DNA of 64,000 nt, taken from assembly GCF_035083965.1 (NCBI RefSeq), contig NC_089724.1, forward strand, positions 5,318,001 through 5,382,000, written 5' to 3'. The DNA comes from Branchiostoma lanceolatum (lineage: Eukaryota > Chordata > Leptocardii > Amphioxiformes > Branchiostomatidae). Below the pieces are notes generated by a model. It was not told the origin of the DNA. It made no database searches and saw nothing but the letters and a program-made list of their open reading frames with translations. Shown here piece by piece: positions 46,575 through 59,040 of the stretch. Within the stretch, counting starts at the first letter, position 1; every line of letters starts with the position of its first letter. The translations under genes and the position numbers were made by a program.

Positions 46575-47149
46575 CAGGGCTCGAAATTCATTTTTGGAAA
46601 TAGGTGCACTGGTGCACCCAACCCAAAAAAATTAGGTGCACAGAAATAATTTTGGGTGCACCACAAAATAAAGTTGAATGTTAGCAAAACATAATTACAA
46701 AGTTTAACGCTCTTAAGTCAGTTAAGAACTTCAATATGTAATTCTATAGCTACATGACTTGTAACTTCGAAATTTCAAACAAGTAATACATCAAAGAAAG
46801 TACAACACTGTTACAAAAGGTTATTTTGCTTTTTCTGATACAAATTACAAAGTTTAACGCTCTTAAGTCAGTTAAGAACTTCAATATGCAATTCTATAGC
46901 TACATGTAACTTCGAAATTTCAAACAAGTAAAACATCAAAGAAAGTACAACACTGTTACAAAAGGTTATTTTGCTTTATCTGATACTTACATTTCAAGAA
47001 TATTCTGCATACTAGTGTACAATAGTACCTTTACCCTATAGCCTACAAAAATATCTTGGTGCACCAGTGCACCCACAGTCAAAAATTAGGTGCACAGCTC
47101 CAATTTTGGGTGCACACAGGTACACATGCACCCACTATTTCGAGCCCTG
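46575..47149. mobile_element. hAT-like non-autonomous element with internal 150-bp duplication
   Basis: The ends are inverted: CAGGGCTCGAAATTCATTTT at left, ATTTCGAGCCCTG at right. The subterminal parts repeat GGTGCAC/GTGCACC words several times on each side (AGGTGCACTGGTGCACCCA, GGTGCACCAGTGCACCCAC). The AT-rich interior is a tandem duplication of about 150 bp (AATTACAAAGTTTAACGCTC at 46693 and 46843). The CAGGG terminus fits hAT elements. The flanks (CATTGTTG, ATTGTAGG) are at best an imperfect 8-bp duplication. Confidence 0.7.
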
Positions 47150-48640
47150 ATTGTAGGTATATCAAAATATAGCTTATGTTAGAACTACACATGTAAGTAC
47201 GTATGATAGTTCTAGTTTGTATCAGTGACATAAAGTAACTACATGTTGTCCTTTTTTGCACAATAGTATGTATACTGTTTTTATTGTTGAAAAGTACATT
47301 GGTATTTTAGTGGGAAGTTTCTATACTTTGTTTCTACCAACTTTGGTTTATTTTATATCTGTAGAGTGATATACAATCCAGCCTATATTTAGACAGGAAG
47401 ATTTATTTTTCATATATCTCAACCAGGAAGTTAGTGTGTATACCTTCGGATATCAGTGACTTTAATCTGTTAACTGTTACACAGTGTGTATATATATATA
47501 CTGTATATAGCAAGGATCATCCCTATACATGCTGGAGGCTATTTATATAACAACAGTGTGTTGATAGGTGTTTGATATGAGCAATATTGTCTTGTCTATT
47601 CTGGTGTTAGTAGACTTACCTGACCACACGTCATTCAAGAGTAATACCCATAGGAGTCGACAGTGTAAACTTTGTTTCTTTGAGTGGGCAGAAGAAAAAT
47701 AAACAGAGGGATTTGGACCCCAGGTCGAGATATTCTGAACTGTGCTTTGGTCACGATTTCCAGGCCAAAGAGAGTTACAGAAAACGTGCTCGCATTTCTA
47801 TGACCTGAAAATCGGTCGTTGTCAAATCTTTTAAGACAGAAATATGAATTCGAAACTTGTGAATAAACTTACTTACTTATCCTCTTCATCCCTTGCGAGA
47901 CATATAACTTAGGGTCACCGGAAAAAAGAGCATCTTTTTTTAATATATTGGGTAGGTGTTCTGATGTAGAATTTCATATTTATAACAGAGATTCAAATCA
48001 TTTTGACTTCAGTTTAGTTTCAGTTTTCCCTCCAACATTTGAAGACAATAATTGAATTGGTATTTTTTAAATTTCTTAAAAGAATTTTAGGAACTTCTAT
48101 GCATAGTACTGTGTAATAACTAAAATTTTCATCATGATATTTTGAAGTTGCTCCATATTTATTTATATAGGTAGATTTTTCCCTCAGGGTATTATATAAC
48201 AGCTGCATATGTACAGGTCAACATACCTGTAAACATGCACTCTTTCAGGTCACTGAAGCTATGGAACATAGAGATATAAATATGAACTTAAAAAAACTTC
48301 TTGGTTGATACAGAAAATGAAGAAAACTTTGACAAGATCTTGACAAATATTAGATAGCTAACTTCTGTTTTTACTTCGGTGTCTGACCAGCAACCCTTGT
48401 GTTATTTAGTATAATATTAGTGTTTAAATTGTACAAAACGTCTTTTATGAATACTATAAGTAAGTTCTGAACAAAAACTGATATGCAAAAGACACATGTT
48501 TTATTTTTGTTGTGAAAATTCCCATTCACTTTTTGGATATAAATGTACAATTTAAAAGTTGTCCTGACAATAGGCCTTTTTGACACCATATGTGAAAGTA
48601 TAACATAAACATTTCATTCCAGTTGCTTGGCCTCTAGATC
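47150..48640. other. AT-rich stretch with a possible retroelement tail
   Basis: GTGAATAAACTTACTTACTT near 47859 looks like an AATAAA word plus a short TTAC array, as in LINE tails. No gene was recognised. Confidence 0.3.
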
Positions 48641-48814
48641 ATAGTAGATGTGAAATTTCATCTGCTATGGTATAGATATCACCCTGCAGTAAGGCCACAC
48701 CAATTTAATTTATTGGTTAACGGAATTTTTGAAAAAATGCTAGATTGGAAAATCAACATGAAAACAGAATCGCAGAGGAAAGTTTGTACTTTGGTGCACA
48801 CAGTTTCAGGGAGT

Positions 48815-48930
48815 GAACATGGTCAGGTGCAAGTTTTCACCCCAGCTTTCTGTTTTAATGATGTCCTTATGCTAAAATCTAAAAAAATATCTGTTATCCA
48901 AGAAATTAACTTGGTGTGGCCTAAGAATTA
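48815..48930 (+). repeat. Dispersed repeat, family D (copy 1)
   Basis: ACATGGTCAGGTGCAAGTTT, CACCCCAGCTTTCTGTTTTA, ATGATGTCCTTATGCTAAAA and AACTTGGTGTGGCCTAA all recur in the same order and orientation at 53900-54010. It is a shared segment of about 110 bp of unknown class. Confidence 0.7.
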
Positions 48931-48939
48931 AGATTTATT

Positions 48940-49855
48940 TGGGCATTACAAATTGCAGAAAAAGATTTATGATAGTATATTTGACCTTACATGTAACTAT
49001 TCTTGATTTAGTGTTAGATAGCTTTATTTAAATGACAGTTAGTGTTAGATACAAATGGTTTAATTGTGTTCCTCAAATGAAGATAAACTGTTATTTTGTC
49101 TAATTATGCTAACAATTCTAACAATTCTTTTGTTGAGATATGAATGGGATATTTTTATCTGATAATTCAGCCGGGATGGTATATTACTAGAATGTACAGT
49201 ACTACAACTGGTAGCCGAATGCCTATACGGAGCTGGGTTGTTACGTTGAACTTTGAAGGGCAGTTATACCGATTAAGTATGGATTGATACTAGATAAACT
49301 GTATCGTGCCATAACCATATTGTGTTAAAACGTTTCAAATGAATTTGAAATGGCTATATCTACACTCGATACATACAGCAGCTTTAATATGCAACTTACA
49401 TGAATATAGTGTTGAGAGATGGGCCTTTAAACTGACAGGCGATTACAAATGTTGAAAGACAACTTGTGCGAAGAATGCGTCGTACTGTCATATTACCCTA
49501 AGGGCTCGTACAGATAAGTCCACACTCCACAGATGCATAGCCTGCAGTCAGGATAGGGTTCTACAATGCTAAACGTAACGTGTGCAGGTGCACTGTGTGT
49601 GTCAGATTGACATAGGTCACCATGATTTCTAATCCCAGATGTAGCCTGCACACCTTTTCAAGAGTTACTTATTTTCTGGATTTTTCAGGAGGAAAGTAAA
49701 GTAGAATTCTGAAACTACTGTTTGTGTGTTTGTTTACGCCTTTGTCTAGTTTTGCGATTGTATGATTGGCTATAATTGTTTGAAGAAAGCCTCAGTTTTG
49801 TCATTAATTATCATTCCAAGTGGTTAGGTACATTGTATGGGTGTATACAGAACTA
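48940..49855. other. AT-rich stretch, nothing recognised
   Basis: No open frame, repeat family or RNA gene was recognised. Confidence 0.4.
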
Positions 49856-49857
49856 CA

Positions 49858-49960
49858 TGTAGGGGAAGGGCTAATAACCCCTCCCTATAAAAAATGTATC
49901 CTGCTATTGAAACAGCAAGGAAATTTGCTGCTCTATGTGCCACTAGGCACTACAAGGTGA
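49858..49960 (+). mobile_element. tRNA-derived SINE, copy 4 (3' part only)
   Basis: GGGGAAGGGCTAATAACCCC, ATGTATCCTGCTATTGAAAC and AGCAAGGAAATTTGCTGC match the body of the SINE at 9099-9410. The tRNA-like head is missing. It ends in an (AAC)n tail. Confidence 0.8.
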
Positions 49961-49964
49961 ACAA

Positions 49965-50480
49965 CAACAACAAATGGTTGTATTCAGAACTGCGAAAAAT
50001 ACAGGTTGAAACTGAAAGTAGTTCTGGAAAACACAGCTTCTAAACTGGTGGCTCATCATTTTTATTTCAAATATTGTGTAAACTGAAAGCAGAGATTGCA
50101 ATAAAAAAGCCAGTAAAACTGTTGCCACTAAAGGTATTTCACTGTTAACCTACAAGTATGGGTTTCCCACAGCTGTTTATAACATACACCTCAAATACTA
50201 AAAGCTATACTGCATCATGATTTATCATGTACTGTGTATATCATAATAACATACAATTTTCAGAACCCCACTGTCAAAACATTTGGAAGAAAGAAGGAAT
50301 AGAAAATACAGATCATACATGTAAGTACGATGGTAGACATATCTTTTGCTCTTCTAGCATGTATATATGCCAGACCCCCAATCTCTAAAATATTTGTGTG
50401 TAGCTCTAATTATCTCCTGAATGCAAGGGAATGACATTTTTTGCCTTATTCTGTCATTTACTCCTTGTTTATTAGGCTAT
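49965..50480. other. AT-rich stretch, nothing recognised
   Basis: No feature was recognised. Confidence 0.4.
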
Positions 50481-52380
50481 ATATCCGACGTGTGATGTAG
50501 GTGTGCGCCAGTCCTTTTCCTCTGCTTGTCCCAGTTTCATACACATTCACACTGCTTGTTTCAGTGCTTGTTTCCCCATGCCAGAACCTACCCAGAATAA
50601 ATCCTCCAGCCAGCCTGGTGCAGGTTGTTTACTCCTGTCATTTACTTGATTGTTAATTGTCAGTTTTAATCCTACATGTGTCGGAGCAATGTGGAGCAGT
50701 GCATAGTGACGATCCCTGTCTCTTTTGCCATGACACATCTCAGTCCAGAAATGTCAGTTCGGCCTGACAAGGGAAGCTTCACAACTGCACCCAGGATGGC
50801 GTTTAGCGCGGGGTCCTTGCGTGTGTATGGTGGAGTGGTGTTGGTTGATTGTGATTTGCAGGCTTTGCTGGCTGTCTAGCCTCAGCCCTGTTCAGTTGAA
50901 TTACGGAGTCCATCCGTCTTCCCCTCCTCTAACAAGCCAGAAGGATCTGCACACAGAGCTCTGCAGCCAGTCTTCCCCCAGTCCCTTTGATTTCTCTCCT
51001 CGCTAAGGGTATCTGATTACATCCGAAATATGTCATCTATTAATTTAGCTGAAGTGCCTTATCAAGATTAGATAGGACAGAGCTTTATTGGTGGGCCTGG
51101 GCTTGGCAGGCTAGCCGTCAGTTCCAGATGTGGGCTAAGTCTCCCCTGTATTTGATTCCCCCTCCTCTTTCTCTTCTCTCAAGGCCATCGCGAGCAAACA
51201 ACTAACGTCTGGGGCCCGCTGTTGGTTTGGTAATGGCATCGCTGCAGCCGTACTAAGTCTGTCAGGGCCCTAACAGAATCATTCTGATGGGGCAGCCATT
51301 GGTTATAGCGTAATAGCCAAGCAAATCTATCTGAAATCACCGGCACCGGAACATTTATTGACTGCCAGCCATGTACAACTTACAGAGACAGCTATCGACT
51401 CTTTACAGAATAATGAGAAAATATTGGCACCGGGGGTCTCCATGTGGAAAGAACCGGCATCCGCCAAACACTTTTTTCCCGCAGAAGTATGTTTGCGCGT
51501 TTATTGCCGTCACTTTTTCCCAATATTTTTGTCGTTTCCATAACCGTGCGTTTCGATCCCCCGCCGGTAACAAGTTCGTCACGGCGGTAGGCTCAAAGGA
51601 AATCAAGATTTTCGTTCGGACCTTAAATATTTAAGACCCCTGGAAAAAATTGCACGTCCTTGTTTCCTTCATGCCACCTTGGCTTTGTGATGTATGGATT
51701 TTCCACGCGTCCAACGTCAAGCGATAGATAAGCGATGCAGGCCATCACGACATCGCTAACCAGGGCGAACCATCGTTGCGTATACTACAGTGTACAACTC
51801 CTCGTAGGGGAAAGCTTTTGAAAATCCAACCAACCGACCACGTGGTGACCCCGTCGTGACCTGAGAACTTACCTTCCTTGCCCAGGTCAGCGTCTTATCT
51901 GCCCCCATTGTCAAGTTGAATATCACGGGCAGGGGTGTTGGTTCAAGAGGGCACGGTTCGGGCCAGGCGCTCCGCAAATAGTAACAAGTGGAGGAAATTG
52001 TCGGTCAGGAGGTTGTGTTTATGTTGTAGTGACCTTACGGTGTATGAGAGGGCCGCCCCAAGGCTGAATATGTGTCGGAACAAGGGGGTTAAGGGGGCCG
52101 GTTCACTAGAGGTCACAGCCTTCTGACTGACCTCCTTACCTGCATCATGGTCTGACTGTGATACTGGCCAAGCCAAGCCGGGTGAGGCAAAGCAGGGCAG
52201 GCGGAGGGACCAACCCTTGATGTTTTATCAATGGATGAAGTGGTGAAGTAGAAACAGAATGGTCCACGTTTAGAGCAGGAGAAATGAAGGAACTAGGAGT
52301 TGTTAAAACAATGGTTAGATACAAGGTTAGTGCTGGAGAGAGATTGGTGGTGTGTTTCTGGTGAGCCATGCTGGTTTATA
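50480..52380. promoter_or_regulatory. Candidate conserved noncoding island 6
   Basis: Balanced composition between two AT-rich stretches, with short frames on both strands. A possible minus-strand exon border lies at 51873 (see findings), but no gene can be assembled. Confidence 0.3.
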
Positions 52381-52442
52381 TATATGTTGGCAGTTGGACT
52401 GTTGAAGCCGATACCGTGTGGTAGGTAAGATTTTGCAGTTAC

Positions 52443-52531
52443 TTCAGACACTTTCAGGCTTTCTTATTGGAGTGTTTTATCTTTTCAGACACTTTGAGGC
52501 TTTCTTATTAGAGTGTTTTACCTTTGTTCTT
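52443..52531. repeat. 42-bp tandem duplication
   Basis: CAGACACTTTCAGGCTTTCT then TATTGGAGTGTTTTATCTTT is followed by CAGACACTTTGAGGCTTTCT then TATTAGAGTGTTTTACCTTT. Confidence 0.9.
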
Positions 52532-52539
52532 AGTTTAAT

Positions 52540-53895
52540 AAAGATATTTAGAGAAGTCTTTGATTTGGTGTCTTTAAAGGTGTTTCAAATATAAATGTTT
52601 GCAAGGAATTTGATCGATTGACCCCTACAGTTATTTGTTCTTGATCTGTTTCAGTTTTATTTTTAGGTGGGTGTTATTGTCTTGTAGCTAAAAAAGTTTT
52701 TTACATTTACTTTTGAAGATGTTCCTAGGAATATTCATATCATAAGACAGTGTTATTGTTGAAAAAAAGCTTCTCATTGTAGCTATACAACAATTGTAGC
52801 TATTCAACACTTCCATGTTGACTGCTTATTATTTGGCAAACAACTCAAACGCAAGTAACTCCCTTTCAAGACACCTGCTGTAAAGACCCCCATCGTAAAG
52901 ATGAAGGAAGGTGTCAAAGATGGCGTTCTCCTGAATGGAGAGGGTGTGTTCACATTATCTCTTAAAGCACTCAATAAAAGCCAATATCTGGAGGGAGGAG
53001 CACTGCAAAGCTGTTGAAGAAAGGAGGTGTGAAGAAGCACTCATTATCCCTCCTCCTCCATAGGGGGGTCTTAGCATTGAGCATTGTCACTCCCAATAAC
53101 CTAGCAATGGGGTCAGACAAACAGTAAACCTTCTTATGGCTGTAGTGCGCCTCTTTAACCTTTAGAATGCTACAAATGATGTTTTTAACCCCAAAGACCG
53201 AGGGGGTACAGAAGGAATAGGGCAATCGTTTTCAAACCTTATTTATTTCTGTTCCGTAGTTTTTATAGTGAAGGTGTTATGGATATTAAGATGATTCCAA
53301 AGTTACTGCTGAAAATTAATATGTAATCAGGAATTCAATAGGAAATATAGATTGATAGATTGATTGGTTGAAGATAAAATTGTGCATGTCCATATTTCTT
53401 GAAATCAATGTTAGGTTATTGAATACATATAACATTCTCATATGTTTCAAATTGATGTCAGGGTTGACAATAAAAAGCTTTATTTGAGTTTTTTAAATGA
53501 AAATTGAAGTGAAATAAGGAAGCAAACAATAGAACTCAATTACATAAATCCTTTTTATTGATGATAGAGTAGTGACTTATTTATTCTTATGTGATGACCA
53601 AAAAATCCAAATATAGACATTTTGTTTTCCAGTTGATACAGGGTTGATATATGATTTATATAAATTCTCTGTAAATTTGAATGAATTCAATGAAAAAATA
53701 AAACAGAATTAGAGCTTTCATAAGGCCCGCTTTTCGTTTCTCTTGTTTCTCCATTTTTGGGTATATTGTGTATTGAAATGAAGAAGATTGGGTCCTTTGT
53801 ATACAAATCGGTAACTATCATAAAACTAAATGTGTTAACTATCATAAAATGAAATGCAAACCTCAGTTTTTGGCAAGAAGACTACTCAGGGGACT
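52540..53895. other. AT-rich stretch, nothing recognised
   Basis: No gene, repeat family or RNA feature was recognised. Confidence 0.4.
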
Positions 53896-53899
53896 AAAA

Positions 53900-54015
53900 A
53901 CATGGTCAGCTGCATGTTTTCACCCCAGCTTTCTGTTTTAATGATGTCCTCGTGCTAAAATTAAAAAAAAAATCCGTTAACCAAGAAATTAAATTGGTGT
54001 GGCCTAAAGCTCAGT
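53900..54015 (+). repeat. Dispersed repeat, family D (copy 2)
   Basis: ACATGGTCAGCTGCATGTTT, CACCCCAGCTTTCTGTTTTA, ATGATGTCCTCGTGCTAAAA and AAATTGGTGTGGCCTAA match the copy at 48815-48930. An open frame of about 80 codons (53952-54194) runs through this copy, but only its first 20 codons are in the shared part. Confidence 0.7.
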
Positions 54016-55678
54016 TTGTAACAAAAATGCTGTCTGAAACATATGCATCTGACCGCTTCCAAATCTTATCTAGTTGCTTGAGTAACTGTTACCTTGGGGG
54101 TATTCTAAAGCACAGTCCGTTAACTATTACAGAACTCTATTTCCTTGTCCCTTCTATGACACCTGTCCAGAGATTGGGCCCTTGCCAGGGTTAGGTACAC
54201 CATGGACAGAGGTAGAGATCCCCCTGTGCATTCTAAATACATGCTACAGGCATTTAGGTCTTTGTACCAAACGTGCTTGAGCTGAGTTGGATTAGCTGAT
54301 CGATGTCCCAGATGAAACTTGTATAAGCAATGAGCCCGTCGTGTCCAGCAAGAAACATATTTTTGGGACTTCGTAACTTAATCTGAATTGCAAGTTGCAT
54401 ATTGATACAAAATTATAGTATAAATTGTTGTATGAATGTTGTATTTTATATCTGGTTATGCTGGGGGCAAACAAATCCAAAGTAGGAATAAGGTTACGTT
54501 GATGAAAGTTAGACCCCCCCCCCAAAAGGTACCTTAAATGATATTTATAGACAAATTAATCATTGATTAATTAATTGTTAATTTGGAAACGATGGTATAA
54601 GTGTTCATTCTTCTTGCATAGACAAAGGTTGAGTAAAAAATTTAGAGACGAATTATAGTAATTTGTATGAAAAATTTATTTAAGATTTTTGATAAATGTA
54701 AACAGAAGATATGGTTGACACTGATTTTAGTGTTGTTGGTTGGTAGATAACATGTGCTGTTTTCTACACTATTTGATGCTTTAATTTAACACCTAAAATG
54801 TAAAATTGAGCCCTAACCAGCTTATAGAATTGCAAAATGCACAAAGGTCCTTGCCCGATTTGACAGAGTAGAAAATTTTGGGGTCTGTGTTGGAGCTGAT
54901 GTAGTGAGTATCGATTAAATTCTTGGCCAGCGATTGCTTTCTTATCCTATTATTAATGATTAACATGCCTTGATTTAGTCGCTGTCCCAGTAGAGTACTG
55001 GGTTTTCCAATAACGAGTCCGTAGAATACTTCCTGAAATATCTCTGCATTCATTTCTGCACCATTTCATTTTTTTTTTAGTAACAAAAAGATTTCGGTTC
55101 TTTTAAGGTCAGGCAAAAAGCTTTTACATATACATATGGTTAAAAGCAATGAGATGGCAATTAAAGACTTCCTGATTATATATCTCTGCAGCCAGTCTTG
55201 CACCAGGAGTTAAGATTTTAAGTCCCTTATAAATTGTTTCAGTTTACTTGTTTTCTGTTTTCATTTTTTAGTCACATAAAATTGTGCTTCTTTTTAGGAA
55301 CAGGCAGAAAGCTTGATTTGATAGAGAGGCCCTCATCTCTTTTACATACACATATTCATAAGATTAAAAAGCAATGATAAGTTTATAACAATAATGTCAT
55401 AATAATGACATGTGAAAAAGAAACGAAACCTCAAGGGAAATGGCAAGACATAAAGATGGTATACAGAAACTACAAGTTATAACTACAAATTTGTTTCATT
55501 GCCAAAATATTGCAAATGACATTCATGTACATAAGTAACAAGATAGTCATGTATCTCTCTGTACAGTATGCTTGCTGTTCACTTGTGTATTAAACTTTAA
55601 AGAACTTTATTTTGTATTGTCCTGTATGTAACCCTACAATTTCCTATTTATTTATGTGAAATGTATATATAGTATGAG
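54016..55678. other. AT-rich stretch, nothing recognised
   Basis: No gene or repeat family was recognised. A C9 homopolymer lies near 54514. Confidence 0.4.
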
Positions 55679-55681
55679 TAA

Positions 55682-56876
55682 AGCTATGGTCACACTAAAC
55701 TCACGTCGTACCTGCGATGGGGTTTCTTCCGTCATGACAGCGCCGTACGTCGTACGTTTGGGGAAAACCGGGTGCAATAGTTAACACATACAAAGTGGTG
55801 GTCACATATAACGTAGGTACATCGTACGATGGCTTTTTTTAGTGTACCTAGGTCAATCGCAGGTAAATCGCAGGTAAATCGCACGTAAAAGTAGCCATCG
55901 CCGAGCGTCCTACGTCGAAAAATACAACTAAAGATGATTTTGAACATGTTCAAAATTTTCCCTCCGTCGCCGTACGATTTTCATTGCCCCCAATACAGAC
56001 TTCACTACGGCCTTCTTTTTATACCAATGAGGTGAAAAATGTATACATTTCGATCGTTTTCTGATGGTTTCAGTTTTCCCTGATATTGCCGATGTTGTTG
56101 AAAAGTGCAGCCACCAGAGCACATTGGCAACCGTTGTACAGCGCGCCCGCTGAAGAGCCTGCTTTCAAGGCTAGGATTTTCCACGTGTTAGATCAAGTAT
56201 CGCGCACAGGTGATGCATACGATTGTTTCATGGCTATACACACGTGGGTTCATAATTATATCAGACCTCAGTCCCATCCTGTCTCTACTTTTAGTTTGCC
56301 AAGAGAACAGTTTGCGGATGGCCCAGAGAAAGAGTATGACAGGTCAGTTGTATTGTCCATCAAAAAGAAAGCACATAATAGGCATAAAACGTCAAACAAA
56401 GACTGAAACTGAAAAAAGAGACAGTATAGGACTGAGGTATGATCTAATTATAAACCCAGGTGTATACAGACATAAAGCAATTATATGCGCCTGGTTGTGG
56501 ACCTGACACGTAGAAAATCTAAACTTGGAAGCAGGCTATTCTACGGGCGCACTGTTTTCTGGTTGCTATTGTCTTATGATGGTTACAATTTGCATCAGCA
56601 TCGGCAATATATCAGGGTAACTGAAACCATCAGAACATGGTCGAAATTTATGAATTCGTCACCTCATCATTAGATAAAAAGGCCGCAATAAAGCCTAAAT
56701 ATGAGGCTATAAAAATCGTACGACGTTGGATGAAATTTTGAACATTGCCCGACGCTCTGCGATAGCTGATTTTACCTACGATTTACCTGCGATTTACCTG
56801 CGATTTACCTGCGTTGTACGGGAAATGCATCGTACGTGCATCGTAGGTACGACGTGAGTTTAGTGTGACCGGGGCT
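55682..56876. mobile_element. 1.2-kb Harbinger-like transposon with TAA target duplication
   Basis: The left end is AGCTATGGTCACACTAAACT and the right end, inverted, is AGCCCCGGTCACACTAAACT. Both sides are flanked by TAA (55679-55681 and 56877-56879). The inverted repeats extend with gaps for about 200 bp. They contain tandem 10-11-bp units (GTAAATCGCAG on the left, GATTTACCTGC on the right, three or more each) and CGTACG words. The interior has a 106-codon plus-strand frame (56086-56406) and a 64-codon minus-strand frame, neither a recognisable transposase. It is therefore probably non-autonomous. Confidence 0.75.
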
Positions 56877-56879
56877 TAA

Positions 56880-57080
56880 CACAAAAAGATGAGAAAAATA
56901 CTATTTCTTTGACTGAATAGAAAATATGATGAAAATTATACATGTTTCTCCAAGGCTGTATCTTTGATGAAATACCCAGAAGTAAAATACATTTATATCT
57001 ACAATCAATATAAACATGATAACCACTTGTCTGTACCTGTAGGTTTCCATGTTCAAAGTGTTTTGAGAGATTGTCCGAGC
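56880..57080. other. AT-rich stretch, nothing recognised
   Basis: No feature was recognised. Confidence 0.4.
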
Positions 57081-58660
57081 ACGAACGTTCAGTAAGCCGT
57101 GTCCCTAACTCGATATGTAAACCGCCCAGCCCTTGACCATCCTCGGTAATAGGCTCTTGCTTACTTTGATAATAAACTTCACCAAAAGTATTCGCTCCCT
57201 CGCTGGCTGGTTAAATTGCTTCCCTCCCCAAATCAGCTTCCTACTAATCTCCCAGATTATCCAAATTTATCCATTATTACATTTTCAGGTTCCCTAATGG
57301 AAAACACATTTAGAAGTGCTACAGTAGAGTACGTTGCGTGCGAATTGCTGGACTGGTCATGTTGGGACTTAGCCCACGGAATTTTACCTCTTAGTCTACA
57401 TTTCAACACCGATACGCAGAAGATAGATAAAGATATTGAAATTGATGGAGAATCACAGAGTTTCAATCTTGAGCTGTGTAAATCTTAGTTCCTGCAGTAT
57501 TGGAATGTTATTCGAAAGGCTATGAAAATGGGCTGTCTCCAGCTTTAGATTTAAAAAAATATTATGTTGTAAATATGTCATTTTGAGCTTGCAAAAGTAT
57601 ATTTTTGTCAATTTCATTTTTAAAACTGACCAGGTGAGATTATTTGCGTTGCAACAAGCAAATTTCCGTCCCTGGATGGAGGGACAGGTCCTGGAGACAG
57701 CCCTGCTATGAAATGTGTCTTATCATTCTCAGATTTATGGAAAGTCTTAAAATTTATTCTAATAATCTTTGGAAGCCATGGCATTTTATTCTCATGGACA
57801 TGACCATGGAATGATATGGAATTCCTTTGCATAAGTTTGCTGCAGATGCCATAGACTGAATATTTCAAATAATTTTTATGTAGAAAAAGAGTTTGAGTTT
57901 AGCTGTCCTGTGAATTTCAGGAGAAAAGAAATTCTGGAAAACCCAATTGTGCTAAGAAGATATTGTATTGCCGGAAATGTTTAGTCCCTGTTGAAAACAA
58001 AATTAAGGAAATATTTTTTAACTTATGAGAGAAAAGAATAGGGACATTGCGAGGTCGAAGGAGACATACATTTGTATCAATGCCAGTAAAAATCTTGAGT
58101 CTTAAAAAACTTTGACGAGAAATTGCTGTAAGACATACAATAATTTCAACACCTATAGAAGAATCTGAAAAACGATACTGAGTATGAGATATACATTTTG
58201 CTTCGATATTATTCATAGATATAATCTTCATCGTAAACCTTTACTTAATTTGTATCGTCAAAAAAACAGAAATATAGATTTGTTGAAAAGTTGTGTACAG
58301 TATGTATCATGCATTGGTCCATATATTATGAGTAGGATAATGTCTTTTTCGTGTGATTTTCTACAATGGAGCGCGAGTGTCGCTATTCTGTCGATGATAT
58401 ATTGCACAGGTTTCGCCGTATCAGGGCACGTGTAAATGTAGCTACCAGCAATCGGGCATGCTCTCCTGGAAAAACGTCACGATACCATCGCCTCTGTTAA
58501 ACGACAAACGGAGTTGGCCCGGCCGTATCAGAAACAGAAATCATCTGGGATTACTCTCAACACCCCCAGCCGCCCCAACTGCCAAAGTGACTGGCCTTAT
58601 CAGATACACAAATTTTTCATGAAGGCATAATTTGCTCTCTTCCGATTCGCTGATAGTGTT
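57080..58660. promoter_or_regulatory. Two small candidate noncoding islands (57080-57500, 58360-58660) around AT-rich DNA
   Basis: 57080-57500 and 58360-58660 have balanced composition with words such as GGGATTACTC (a Bicoid/Otx-type GGATTA core near 58547) and CAGATTATCC (57253). The AT-rich DNA between them shows nothing. Confidence 0.25.
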
Positions 58661-59040
58661 TTAATCTTGTTTTTGTAGCACTCACAAATTTAGGTCACTA
58701 TATTGGACAAGACTGATAAGCTAGGGGCTTGCCTAGGCATTGTTCAAGTGATGAAATCATAGAATCATTACACTTATGTCTGTGTTTTCAATGGGATAGT
58801 AACAGCCCCAATATTCTGTATTCCAATTGTTTTTGCTTTGTTGTGTGCTAGAGACATGCTATATCATTCCGTCAGATGTCACCCCTACTTGATTGATGTA
58901 TATATTAGGGTTGCATTTTTTTCTTCAGAAGATTTAGTTTACAGTTACGTATTATATTACAGAAATGTGTGTGATACATAAGTTTAAAAATTATGTTCGA
59001 AATATACTTTCAGTTAAAATTTGAACGGTTTAGTTAGCTA
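58660..59040. other. AT-rich stretch, nothing recognised
   Basis: No feature was recognised. Confidence 0.4.
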
